DNA of 64,000 nucleotides. Source: an uncultured Spartobacteria bacterium (GTDB taxonomy: Bacteria; Verrucomicrobiota; Verrucomicrobiia; Chthoniobacterales; Chthoniobacteraceae). A program made the position numbers and the translations under genes. The stretch's first letter is position 1, and each line of letters starts with the position of its first letter. The stretch lies in contig CAIRYQ010000089.1 of assembly GCA_903882875.1 (NCBI GenBank), positions 26,430-90,429 on the forward strand. The letters run 5' to 3'. Positions 44,503-53,528 of the stretch are shown piece by piece. A model generated the notes under the pieces. The model did no database searches. It saw nothing but the letters and a program-made list of their open reading frames with translations, and had not been told where the DNA came from.

Positions 44503-47500
44503 TAGGAGTTCACCGGCAGAATCCCGGTGGGCTGCGCTGCGGCACGCCATTTTTTAATGAGGATCGCGCCGCGTTCCACTGTGAGATAGAGCACGCTGCT
44601 GAAGGCGAAGATCGCCAGAAAAACCGCGGGGAAACCGACCGCAAAAATCCAGAGCTTCGTGTGCGGCAATCCCACGAGGTGAAGCACCTTCATCAGCCGT
44701 CCGATGAGGGGCTGATGCCAGAGGTAAAAGGAATAGCTGATCAGGCCCAGCGGGATCCAAAGGCGATCCATCCGGCCGAGCAGTCGCCGACTGCGCAGGC
44801 AGCGATCGACAAGAAAGACGCTGAGCAGCGAGGCGATCGTGAACGACAGAAACGACAGCGGACGGAAGCAGGAGGCGAGTACGAAAAGCGCGGACAGCCC
44901 AACCGTTGCGGGGAGTGCTGCGGGGAGCGGTTTTGATTCGCCTGAATGCAGGCGCTCCGCGAGCCACGCACCGAGGAGCCAGTCGAACCAGAGCACGAAG
45001 GGTGATGCGGCCCACACCGGCGACGCGGTGAGTTCGCCCGAATGCCACAGCGCCATGAAGAGGCGGATCGCCGTGGCCAGACCGAACGCGGTCAGCAGCG
45101 CGCGTCCCATGCCGAGCCGCGAGCGCGCCCAGAGGAACAGCGGATACGCGAGGTAGAACTGGCACTCGGCGGCGAGGCTCCAGAATGCGGGATTGATTCC
45201 GTAGAATGTCGTTTCCGAAAAATTGTGGATCAGCAGAAGGTGCGAGACGAACTGAGTCAGCCCTTCATGAGTGGACAGGCCGATCTTCACCAGCGCCGCC
45301 GAGGCGATGAGCGCGATCAAATACGGAGGAAAAATTCTCCAAAAGCGGGCGAGATAGAAGCCGCCGACAGTGAAGCTTTTTTTGCGCAGGAACGACCAGT
45401 GGATGCAGAAGCCGCTGAGGACAAAAAAAAGCGCCACACCGATCCACCCGAACGTGACGGGAAACATCCAAAGAAAAAGCGAATCGGGCGCGGCCGACCA
45501 ATCGGTCCATTGGCCCCGCCATGGAAGATGATCCATCCCATAGCTCGTGCCGAGGAAGTGATAGGCAAAGACTGCGAAGATCGCGAACCCGCGCAGAACG
45601 TCGAGCCGGACGAGATGTGCCTTTTTCGGATCTGCGGAAGCCGTCGCGGGTGGCTGCGCTGCAACCGGCGTGTGATCAGCGGACGATGACTGGCCATGCT
45701 GCTGCACGGCCTTTCGGAGCAACTCCATCAGGCGTCGTCCACTCACTTCCCAGTTGAGGCGTTCGCGAGAAGCGCGCAGAGTGTCGTGCGCCAATGGCCG
45801 GTAGGTGTCCGGCTCAGCGATGCGGAGAATCTCGCGCACGTAATCCTCAGCGGGCGCGCCGGGCGGCAGCAACTGTCCGTTCACGCCATTCTGAATGATC
45901 GTGGGGATGCCGCCCGTGGCAGTGGCGAGGCACGGGACCGCATGAGCGTTGGCTTCGCAGAAGACGACGCCGAAGGCCTCGGCGACGGACGGCATGAAGA
46001 AGAGCAGGGTGGTGCGGTAAAGCTCCGCCATTTTCTGCCGTCCAGCGTCGCTGCGTTTGTCTATGAAGCCTTCGAGTTTCACAAATCCGGGCAGCGGCAG
46101 AAGGCGCTCGGGCGGCTGGCAGCCGACGACGATCATTTCGCTGGGATGGCCGAGGCGATTCAGTTCGGTCACGGCGGCAAGGACGGTGTCGGCACCTTTT
46201 CTTTCCCAATCCACTCCGACGAAAAGGATGCGCCAGGGGTGGGCGAGGCGCTGCGCGACGAGGGCGTCCACTTCGGATTCTTCGACCGATGATTTGAGAT
46301 TCGAGCCGAAGGGCACGACGCCGAGCCGGGCCGGTGATGCGCCGTGTTTTTCCATCGCTGCGCGTGCGGCCCAATCCGAGCTGTAGATTCCGAGCGTGGC
46401 GCGGCTCAGGGCTTCGGTGTCGCTGGACATGCCTTCGCGGATGCAGCGTTCGCCGAGTTCCGTGTACCACGGATAATAGTCGAGCATCGCGCCGAACGGG
46501 GCGTCGGTCCAGAAGGCGACGGGCTTGTTGATTTTTGCGGGAAGGTAGGTGATCGGCTCGGTGCCGGGGCTGAAAATCAAATCGCAGTCAATCTTATCGA
46601 GACGCCGTGCAGCTTCGGCGGCGTAGTAACGCATGAGCCCGAGATCCCGCGTCCACAGTTCGCGACGTCCGGTCGCCAGGCGGCGGCAGAATGTGCGCAC
46701 CTTGCTCCAGAAAATCCGCGGGCCGTGTGCGAGCGGGCCGACCATTTCGATCTGCGCTCCCTGTTGCCGCAGGCAGTTGGCGATATTGTGATTCAGTCCC
46801 GACCACGCATTGATGTCATCCGCCGATTGAATGGAGACATAGGCTACGCGCAGTGGGCGCGGCGCGGTGACGGCGGGCGCTGCCTGGCTTGCAGGCGCAG
46901 GAAGGACTTTCTCGCGCAGCAGGGAGAGATAGCGCTCGCAGTACACGTCCCAATTCAAACGCTGTTTGAATTCGCGAAAGGAACTCAGCGCGAGTTCCCG
47001 GTAGCGGTCCTGATTTTCGACCGCGGAAAGAATGACCCGCGCGTAGTCCCCGGCTTCCGCCTCCATCGGGAGGCCGTAGCCATTCACGCCGTCGCGGATG
47101 ATTTCCGTGATGCCGCCGGTCGCAGTGGTGATGGCGGGCAGTCCGAAGGCATTCGCTTCGCAATAGACCATGCCAAACGCCTCCGCGCGCGAGGGCACGA
47201 AAAGGAAAGTGGCCTCCGAAAAAAGCTTCCGCAGTTGGGCGAGTCCCGCGGGATTCGAGTAGCTGAGAAGACCGTGCTCGCGGATAAATTCGTGCCGTTG
47301 CCAGCGCATTGGCACTTTGATTCCGACAATGTCCAACTGGACGTTCAGCCCGCGCGCGACCAACTGGCGCGCGGCTTCGGCGACCAGATCGCCGCCTTTT
47401 CTTTCCCACTCGCGGCCCACGAAAAGCAGCTTCAAGGTTCGCGTGTCGCGATCACCGATCCACTGCGCCACCTCGGTTTCACGATTGTTTCCGCCGAAGT

Positions 47501-48041
47501 TGGCGCCGAACGGAATCACCGCCACGCGATCCGCAGAGATGCCGTAATGGCGGATCGCGGTATCGGCGGCCCAACGCGAGGGATAGACGGCCAGCGTCGC
47601 GCGTTGCAAGGCGCGGGCCTCGGCCTCTTCCGCAAAGCGAATCTGCGCCGCGGAGAGACGCGAGTAGGCGTCGTAATAGTTGAGCATCGCGCCGAAGCAT
47701 GCGTCCGCGCAAAATGTGACCGGCAAATCCGTGCGCAGGTCGGCGAGTGGCAGTGTGCTCGGACTGAAAATGACGTTGCCTGATTCCCTCCGGAGTTGCT
47801 CTTCGATCTGACGGGCGAAATCTCGGAGCAAATCCGGATGCCGGTCGAACAGGTAGTTTTTGTGCAATGACCGCCAGAAAAGCTTGTGCGCCCAGCGCGA
47901 CGTGTGAAAGCGATGCTTTAGAGGAAAAACTTCGAGAACATCAACTCCCCTGGATCGGAGTCCGCGGAGGATCGAGTTCGGCCGCCCGGATTGCACTGCG
48001 GACCGCCCGGCATCGAGATGATAGACGTAGGAAATCTTCAT
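44502..48041 (-). CDS. Fusion: GT4 glycosyltransferase - GT4 glycosyltransferase - acyltransferase-3
   Basis: 1179 residues, three enzymes in one. Residues about 1-375 and 395-775 are two homologous GT4 (GT-B fold) glycosyltransferases; compare LFVGREWERKGGDLVAEAA with LFVGVDWERKGADTVLAAV, and SRAEAFGMVYCEANA with SVAEAFGVVFCEANA. Residues about 810-1165 are an OafA-type acyltransferase (HLVRLDVLRGFAIFAVFAYH, ten or so hydrophobic segments). The last gene of the operon, starting at the TGATG junction with the GT2 gene before it (48041). It could add two sugars and an acetyl group to the same repeating unit. Confidence 0.85.
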   Translation of the reverse strand: MKISYVYHLDAGRSAVQSGRPNSILRGLRSRGVDVLEVFPLKHRFHTSRWAHKLFWRSLHKNYLFDRHPDLLRDFARQIEEQLRRESGNVIFSPSTLPLADLRTDLPVTFCADACFGAMLNYYDAYSRLSAAQIRFAEEAEARALQRATLAVYPSRWAADTAIRHYGISADRVAVIPFGANFGGNNRETEVAQWIGDRDTRTLKLLFVGREWERKGGDLVAEAARQLVARGLNVQLDIVGIKVPMRWQRHEFIREHGLLSYSNPAGLAQLRKLFSEATFLFVPSRAEAFGMVYCEANAFGLPAITTATGGITEIIRDGVNGYGLPMEAEAGDYARVILSAVENQDRYRELALSSFREFKQRLNWDVYCERYLSLLREKVLPAPASQAAPAVTAPRPLRVAYVSIQSADDINAWSGLNHNIANCLRQQGAQIEMVGPLAHGPRIFWSKVRTFCRRLATGRRELWTRDLGLMRYYAAEAARRLDKIDCDLIFSPGTEPITYLPAKINKPVAFWTDAPFGAMLDYYPWYTELGERCIREGMSSDTEALSRATLGIYSSDWAARAAMEKHGASPARLGVVPFGSNLKSSVEESEVDALVAQRLAHPWRILFVGVDWERKGADTVLAAVTELNRLGHPSEMIVVGCQPPERLLPLPGFVKLEGFIDKRSDAGRQKMAELYRTTLLFFMPSVAEAFGVVFCEANAHAVPCLATATGGIPTIIQNGVNGQLLPPGAPAEDYVREILRIAEPDTYRPLAHDTLRASRERLNWEVSGRRLMELLRKAVQQHGQSSSADHTPVAAQPPATASADPKKAHLVRLDVLRGFAIFAVFAYHFLGTSYGMDHLPWRGQWTDWSAAPDSLFLWMFPVTFGWIGVALFFVLSGFCIHWSFLRKKSFTVGGFYLARFWRIFPPYLIALIASAALVKIGLSTHEGLTQFVSHLLLIHNFSETTFYGINPAFWSLAAECQFYLAYPLFLWARSRLGMGRALLTAFGLATAIRLFMALWHSGELTASPVWAASPFVLWFDWLLGAWLAERLHSGESKPLPAALPATVGLSALFVLASCFRPLSFLSFTIASLLSVFLVDRCLRSRRLLGRMDRLWIPLGLISYSFYLWHQPLIGRLMKVLHLVGLPHTKLWIFAVGFPAVFLAIFAFSSVLYLTVERGAILIKKWRAAAQPTGILPVNS

Positions 48042-48976
48042 CACGTTTTTGCAATTTCGAGAAGGCGGATTTCGCGCAGGGCATCGAGTTCACCCTGCGC
48101 TTGTGCGCAAAGAATGCGGCTTTCCATCCCGCGCTTGAAAAGGCGGCTGCGCAGGATTTTCACGATCGGCCAAAAGCGCGTGGTGCGGTACGATGCGGCG
48201 GAATTGCGGGTAATCGCGAGGAGCAGAGCCGCGCGCGCATTGCCGCGCACCAGCTTCAGGAAATAGTCCGGCTGCATGCGACCGCTCGGAATGAGATGAG
48301 TCATGCGCAACGAAGGAAACCGCCCGATGCCGAGGCCGAGATCCTGCGCGGTGTGGCAGATGTCGTGATCGCCGGCTGCGCCCATGCCTTTGCCAATCCG
48401 ATCGAGCTTCGTGCAGAGCGGATCGGTTTGCGATTTGGCGACATACGCTCGGCCCACGGCGCTCCGCAGGCACATGCCTGCGCCGTACGGCACATTGCGA
48501 TCATCCACGTAGGACGCCCAGACCGATTGCGGGCATTCGCGCACTGCAAGGTGGTAGGCGAAGTTTTTCACCCACGCGGGTGCTTCGCCTTCGAAACGTC
48601 CGTCAATGTGGCATCCCCAGACTCCGAGGCTCGGCCATTCCTCGGCGATCTGCAACGCGTTCGCAAGGTAGTCGGGGGCCAGCAGATTGTCGTCGTCCAC
48701 GAAGATGATCAGGTCTGCGCGGGCCTCTTTCAGACCGCAGATTCTGGCGTTGGACAGGCCGATTTTTTCTTCGCGAACATGCTGACCCGCTGGGTGCCAG
48801 TCGAGGTTGATGCGCTCGGACAAGGGCGGCGTGGAAAGGTTGTCCACGAGCAGGAATTCCCATTCGTCCAGCGGCAACGTCTGCTTGCGCAATGCTTCGA
48901 GAGTCGCGGCGAGGTAGTCTTTGCGCGGGTCGTGCGTGCAGATGATCAGCGAGATTTTGGGTGCGGCAGTCGTCAT
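48041..48976 (-). CDS. GT2-family glycosyltransferase
   Basis: 311 residues. The GT-A fold begins MTTAAPKISLIICTHDPRKD; the metal-binding DxD-like motif is FVDDDN, and GHIDG-type segments follow as CHIDGRFEGEAPAWVK. The C-terminal half ends in an amphipathic region, so membrane association is possible. The ATG at 48976 overlaps the stop of the preceding GT2 gene (ATGA), and its own stop overlaps the start of the fusion gene. Sugar specificity unknown. Confidence 0.85.
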   Translation of the reverse strand: MTTAAPKISLIICTHDPRKDYLAATLEALRKQTLPLDEWEFLLVDNLSTPPLSERINLDWHPAGQHVREEKIGLSNARICGLKEARADLIIFVDDDNLLAPDYLANALQIAEEWPSLGVWGCHIDGRFEGEAPAWVKNFAYHLAVRECPQSVWASYVDDRNVPYGAGMCLRSAVGRAYVAKSQTDPLCTKLDRIGKGMGAAGDHDICHTAQDLGLGIGRFPSLRMTHLIPSGRMQPDYFLKLVRGNARAALLLAITRNSAASYRTTRFWPIVKILRSRLFKRGMESRILCAQAQGELDALREIRLLEIAKT

Positions 48977-50040
48977 GCTTGTGGAACGTGCGCGGTGGCT
49001 GAGGTGGTGTTCGCCGGCATGGCGTCGTGTGGCTTGGCCGGATCGCTTTCGCACGCGGATGGAAATTCAATTTTTCTCCTCATCGTGAGCCCCTTGATGC
49101 CGTGGATGAGCGACGGAATGATGTAGCGAAATTTCCGCGCCCGCACCATCAGGACGGTCCGTCGCAGCAAGAGCCGCACGGACCGAATGGCGAGCGCGAC
49201 CGGGTGTCCTGCAAGGAGTGTCCGGAGCACGAGCACTTCATTACGGAAGGCATAGCGGAAACGGCCAAAGTTCTCCGCGTTGATGTCCTTCACGTCGGGC
49301 GTGTAGTTCAGTTTCGTGCGATGCTCGACGACGCTGTCGGGCACGACCGCGCCTGCAAAGCCGCGCAGTTCGATTCGCGCGGTGTATTCGACATCGTCGT
49401 ACCAGATGAACATGTCCTTCAGCGGCAGTCCGCACTCGGCGACTGCCTCGCGGGTGAACAGCACCGAGACGAACGAGCACCATTGCGCGGGCAACCAGCG
49501 TTCGGTGAGAAAGCGCGGCCCCCAATCGAGGTAAGGTTTGAGTTTGGGCTCGTTCATCCGGTGCAGCGAGCCGTCGGACCAAAGCACCACCGAATTTAGC
49601 CAGCCAAGCCGCGTCTCCGGATGCGCTGCGCGGAAACGTTCGGCACCTGCGAGGAGCATTTCGAGCGCAGAAGGGGACGGGACGGTGTCGTCGTCGAGCA
49701 CCCAGAACCAATCGTGGCCGTCAGCAAACGCGGTCTTCATGCCGGTGAAAACGCCGCCCGAGTTGCCGAGGTTTGCTTGCGTGATGACCTGCAGGACGCC
49801 CGTGGAATCCTGGCGCACTTCCGCGGCAAGCCAGCGGCCTGTGTCGTCCGTACAGCCATTGTCAACCACCACAACCGCAGCAAGCGAACGCGTCTGCGCA
49901 CGCAGGGCTGCGAGTGCAGCCTTTAGCAATTCAAGGCGGTTGTAAGTGACGACGACCGCGCAGACCCGCGCGGGATTCCGATGCCCGTCAGTTGCAGTCA
50001 GCGTGTCAGCAGGGGCCTCGTTATTAGTCAAATGAGTCAT
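48973..50040 (-). CDS. GT2-family glycosyltransferase, GlfT2-like (galactofuranosyl type)
   Basis: 355 residues. Motifs: VVTYNRLELLKAALAAL, VVVDNGCTDDTG, ANLGNSGGVFTGM (GNxGGxxxG), FWVLDDDTVP (DDD metal site) and the W-x-DDxE-like FIWYDDVEYTARIE. This set is typical for rhamnosyl- and galactofuranosyltransferases of the WbbL/GlfT2 type. Given the UDP-galactopyranose mutase in the same operon, galactofuranose transfer is likely. Its ATG follows the methyltransferase stop directly. Confidence 0.8.
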   Translation of the reverse strand: MTHLTNNEAPADTLTATDGHRNPARVCAVVVTYNRLELLKAALAALRAQTRSLAAVVVVDNGCTDDTGRWLAAEVRQDSTGVLQVITQANLGNSGGVFTGMKTAFADGHDWFWVLDDDTVPSPSALEMLLAGAERFRAAHPETRLGWLNSVVLWSDGSLHRMNEPKLKPYLDWGPRFLTERWLPAQWCSFVSVLFTREAVAECGLPLKDMFIWYDDVEYTARIELRGFAGAVVPDSVVEHRTKLNYTPDVKDINAENFGRFRYAFRNEVLVLRTLLAGHPVALAIRSVRLLLRRTVLMVRARKFRYIIPSLIHGIKGLTMRRKIEFPSACESDPAKPHDAMPANTTSATAHVPQA

Positions 50041-50787
50041 CTAACGTTTGCGGAAGATCGCGATCGAGTTGGCCTTGCCGACGTATTCGAGCGCCGGATC
50101 CGTGAGCATCCTTTCGTTCACAAATGCCAGCAGCTCGGGATAGGTGCCGGAATAGACATCGTGCAATGCAATGCTGCCGCCGGGCGCGATCAGCGGCAGC
50201 ACCAGCGTCACCTCGCTCTCCACATTTGCATAGTCGTGCGCCCCGTCTATGAACGCGAGGCGCAGCGGCCCTTTCACGATCTTCAGCGCGCATTGCGAAT
50301 ATTGCCCGATCGGAATCACATGCCCGTAGTAACCAAGCCGTTTGGCTGACGTAATGAAGTCGTAAAAGGTTCCCTGCGCATGGCCGACGAGCTTTTCGTG
50401 ATGCTTCTGCTGCTGCTCCGTCCCGCTCATTGTGAAGGTGTCTATGCAAAGGACGACTGTGTCCGGGTGATGATCCACGCACGCGCCCGCGAGAATGCAC
50501 GCCGATTTCCCCATCCAACTTCCGATCTCAAGGATGTTGCCGGAAACGTCGCGCGTGGCCAATTCCCATAGCGCCTCGTGTTCGCCTTCAAAAAGCCAGC
50601 CGCCGATTTCGGATGACCGGCGAATCCAAGGGTTGGAGCTGTCTTCTCCATAGGCCGATACCTCGGCGTAAAACTTTTCATCCCATGTCTTCTTGAGGCC
50701 AAGTTTGGTGGCGAGACTGGACAAGGTTTTCCGTATCCGCCTGGGAATGGATTTTTTTGCTTCACCGGAAGATGTGACTTTGCTCAT
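50041..50787 (-). CDS. Class I SAM-dependent methyltransferase (Methyltransf_24)
   Basis: 248 residues. Motif I is ILEIGSWMGKSACILA, then VVLCIDTF (acid loop), AFIDGAHDY (post-motif) and GGSIALHDV. This family methylates small molecules or sugars; here probably a sugar of the glycan. It has a basic N-terminal extension of about 40 residues. It sits between the flippase and GT2 genes on the minus strand, stop directly before the next ATG. Confidence 0.8.
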   Translation of the reverse strand: MSKVTSSGEAKKSIPRRIRKTLSSLATKLGLKKTWDEKFYAEVSAYGEDSSNPWIRRSSEIGGWLFEGEHEALWELATRDVSGNILEIGSWMGKSACILAGACVDHHPDTVVLCIDTFTMSGTEQQQKHHEKLVGHAQGTFYDFITSAKRLGYYGHVIPIGQYSQCALKIVKGPLRLAFIDGAHDYANVESEVTLVLPLIAPGGSIALHDVYSGTYPELLAFVNERMLTDPALEYVGKANSIAIFRKR

Positions 50788-50841
50788 AGTTCTATCGGTT
50801 AGATGTTATTGGTGATCAGGGCTGTGGGTTTGTATGAGATA

Positions 50842-52224
50842 TTAGTTTGAGTCATGCTTGATGTTTTCCGCATTGGATGCGGGAGCGGAACCCGACTGCT
50901 GGAGCAGCACCCGGCTGGCCCAAGCGGTCGCCAACAGCATCAGAGTTTCGCAAATCACACAGACTCCAGCAGCACCAGACAGCCCGAGGCGGGGTATTAG
51001 GCAGAAATTCAAGGGCAGGCTGACGATGGCGGCGGCAACTGTTAGCCGGAGCATCAGCCCATCACGATGCTGAGCCCACAAACCCCAGCCAAAAATGCCG
51101 TTCAGCACTGCGATCATCCGCGCCACAAGCAACAGGGCAAACGGATAGGCTGCCGAAAGGAAAGCCGTACCGTAGAGCAACCGGTAGATCTGCGGCGCGA
51201 AAAGAAACGCGGCAAGAGCACCCGGGATGAAGAAGCATGACACAATGCGGGCAAACCGCATTTGCTTCGCCCAAAGATACGCCGGGCTGACGCGGTGCCA
51301 CTCGATCATCTTGGGATAGAGGAGTGCGGGAATCATCGCGGCGAAGGCTTGGAACGCATTCAACAGCGTGCCCGCAGTGCGATATTGCCCCAGGGCTTCA
51401 TTGCCAAGCAGCAGTCCGACCAGCGGGTTTTGTAGATAGATGTAGAGATAACTGACAAGTCCCGTGACGGCGACCCACCGGCCTGCCCAGCACGCTCGAC
51501 CCGCAGAGCGGATCCCGCGGACGATTTCGCCTCTGTTCCAGACGGAATAGGGGGGCATTGCCGGAAAGGTCGAACGCAGCGGCCGCCGCGCATACCACCA
51601 GCCGAGCGAATATTCGACACCGACGGCAGCCGCCATCACGACGATGTCTGAGCCTGCGGGCATGCGGCCGGGGCGGAAAAAGGCAAAGTAACACGCTGCG
51701 CTGAACGCGGATTGCAGCATCAGTGCCCGGTAGCGTGCTGGCATGTTTCCCTGGGCCTGGAGCACCCATGCGCCCTGATTCACGCTCACGAGGAGCAGGG
51801 GGAACGCAGCCGCAATGCCAAGCCGCCAGTCTGCTCCGGGCAACCCGGTGATGGCTAATACGCATCCGATCACCGCCATGTATGCCAGACAGAGCAATCC
51901 GCGGAAAATGAATGTCTCGCGGATGAGTTCCGCGCGGGTGCCGTCGCTCTCGCATGCTTTGTATCGGCGGACGAGCGAAACATCCTGATTCAAGTCCACA
52001 AGCAGCGTCATCGGGGCGAGCAATGAGAGGATCATTCCCGAGATGCCCAGTCTTCCGGGACCGAGGCAGCGCGCCGCCCAGATGCTGCCGGCGGCAGCCA
52101 CAGCGAGGCCGAGGCCGCGGGTGGAGATCATCTGTCCCACCTGGCGAATCAGGGGAGATGTCCGGGCCGCGCGCAGGAATCGCACGGTGCCGGAGGATAA
52201 GTCTAAGGTCGCATTCTTACTCAT
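50842..52224 (-). CDS. Polysaccharide flippase (Wzx/MOP type)
   Basis: 460 residues with 12 or more hydrophobic segments. The N-terminal GLGLAVAAAGSIWAARCLGP and repeated helical hairpins fit the MOP exporter superfamily. It would flip the lipid-linked repeat unit across the inner membrane. A 54-bp gap separates it from the methyltransferase gene. The start MSKNATLDLSSGTVRFL (52224) is the first ATG. No Wzy polymerase was found in the window, so polymerisation is either elsewhere or not needed. Confidence 0.85.
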   Translation of the reverse strand: MSKNATLDLSSGTVRFLRAARTSPLIRQVGQMISTRGLGLAVAAAGSIWAARCLGPGRLGISGMILSLLAPMTLLVDLNQDVSLVRRYKACESDGTRAELIRETFIFRGLLCLAYMAVIGCVLAITGLPGADWRLGIAAAFPLLLVSVNQGAWVLQAQGNMPARYRALMLQSAFSAACYFAFFRPGRMPAGSDIVVMAAAVGVEYSLGWWYARRPLRSTFPAMPPYSVWNRGEIVRGIRSAGRACWAGRWVAVTGLVSYLYIYLQNPLVGLLLGNEALGQYRTAGTLLNAFQAFAAMIPALLYPKMIEWHRVSPAYLWAKQMRFARIVSCFFIPGALAAFLFAPQIYRLLYGTAFLSAAYPFALLLVARMIAVLNGIFGWGLWAQHRDGLMLRLTVAAAIVSLPLNFCLIPRLGLSGAAGVCVICETLMLLATAWASRVLLQQSGSAPASNAENIKHDSN

Positions 52225-52316
52225 TACCCATGCGTCACGAAGGACAGCCTGGGAGGGTAACTGTTGGTTGAACTGAATGTGTGGAATGCCTTCATCTTTG
52301 GGATCGGATGCTTATC

Positions 52317-53528
52317 TCACCGGGCCGTGGCCGGCGTGGCATGTCGGCTTTTTAATTTGTCGAATTCGGCCAGCGCCATCCCGACCACCTGATCCATGTT
52401 GTAATAACGGTACGTGGCGAGCCGTCCGACGAAACTGACACCCTTCTCATTCTCCGCCAACGCGGCGTAACGTTCGTAGAGAGCCTTGGCGTCGGGCGCG
52501 GGAACCGGATAGTAGGGCTCCTTTCCCGGACCGAAATCCTCGGGGTATTCCCGGACGATCGTGGTGACCGGAAGCTTTTGGCCGGTGGCGTGCTTGAGTT
52601 CGACGATGCGGGTGAAATCGTGATCGTTCGGATAATTCACCTGCATGGCAGGCTGGTAGAATTCCTGGTTGAGCGTCTCCGGCTCGAATCGGAGCGAACG
52701 ATAGGGCAGCGGGCCGAAGCAGTGGTCAAAATACTCGTCAATCGGCCCGGTGTAGATTAGATGCCGGTATTGCACCTTTTGCCGCGTTTCTCTGAAGTCC
52801 GCGCCTAATTGGACGGTGATATTGGGATTGTCGAGGATTCTCCGGAACATGGCCGTGTAGCCGTCCTTCGGCAGCGCCTGGAATTTGTCGGAGAGATAGC
52901 GGTCGTCACGGTTGGTTCGGACGGGAATGCGTCCGCACACACTCGCATCGAGCTCGCGAGGCTCGCGCCGCCACTGCTTGCGCGTGTAGTTCTTGAAAAA
53001 CATTTCATACAGCCGATGGCCGACCTGTGCGACGATGACTTCCTCAGAATTCGCGGGATGCTCAATCGGCACACGCCATTCGGCCAGCGTGGCTTCCATC
53101 TCCTCGGAGGTGGACGGCCGCCCGATGATTTGCTCGAAGGTGTTAAGATTGATGGGAAACTGCCAGTAACGCCCGTCGGTCCACGAGAGGATCTTATATT
53201 CAACGGGATGCCATTCCGTGAACTGGCTCAGGTAATTCAAAATGCGATCCGAATTCGTCCGAAAGTAATGCGGCCCATATGTGTGCAGGAGGACTCCCGC
53301 CCTGTCGTAATGGTCATGCGAATTGCCGCCGATGTGCGTGCGCCGATCGATAATCAGGGACGAGGCCCCACATTGGCTGGCGAGGCGTTCCGCGAGAACC
53401 GCACCGGCATAACCTGCCCCGACGATGAGATAGTCATAGATGGCGGACGGTCCTTGTCCGATGCCATCAGAAGATCCCCCCTCAGTGTGTCTCGCCGCGG
53501 CCGCGGAGTGGTTGTCTGATGCTTTCAA
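52317..53528 (-). CDS. glf: UDP-galactopyranose mutase
   Basis: 403 residues from a TTG at 53528 whose bases overlap the TGA of the upstream gene (TTGA). The FAD-binding start is IYDYLIVGAGYAGAVLAERL; other Glf motifs are RRTHIGGNSHDHYD, HTYGPHYFRT, FPINLNTFEQI, NYTRKQWRREPREL, KDGYTAMFRRIL and GRLATYRYYNMDQVVG. It converts UDP-galactopyranose to UDP-galactofuranose. No in-frame ATG lies before the FAD motif, so the TTG start, coupled to the upstream gene, is the best choice; it adds about 33 residues to the usual N-terminus. Confidence 0.93.
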   Translation of the reverse strand: MKASDNHSAAAARHTEGGSSDGIGQGPSAIYDYLIVGAGYAGAVLAERLASQCGASSLIIDRRTHIGGNSHDHYDRAGVLLHTYGPHYFRTNSDRILNYLSQFTEWHPVEYKILSWTDGRYWQFPINLNTFEQIIGRPSTSEEMEATLAEWRVPIEHPANSEEVIVAQVGHRLYEMFFKNYTRKQWRREPRELDASVCGRIPVRTNRDDRYLSDKFQALPKDGYTAMFRRILDNPNITVQLGADFRETRQKVQYRHLIYTGPIDEYFDHCFGPLPYRSLRFEPETLNQEFYQPAMQVNYPNDHDFTRIVELKHATGQKLPVTTIVREYPEDFGPGKEPYYPVPAPDAKALYERYAALAENEKGVSFVGRLATYRYYNMDQVVGMALAEFDKLKSRHATPATAR

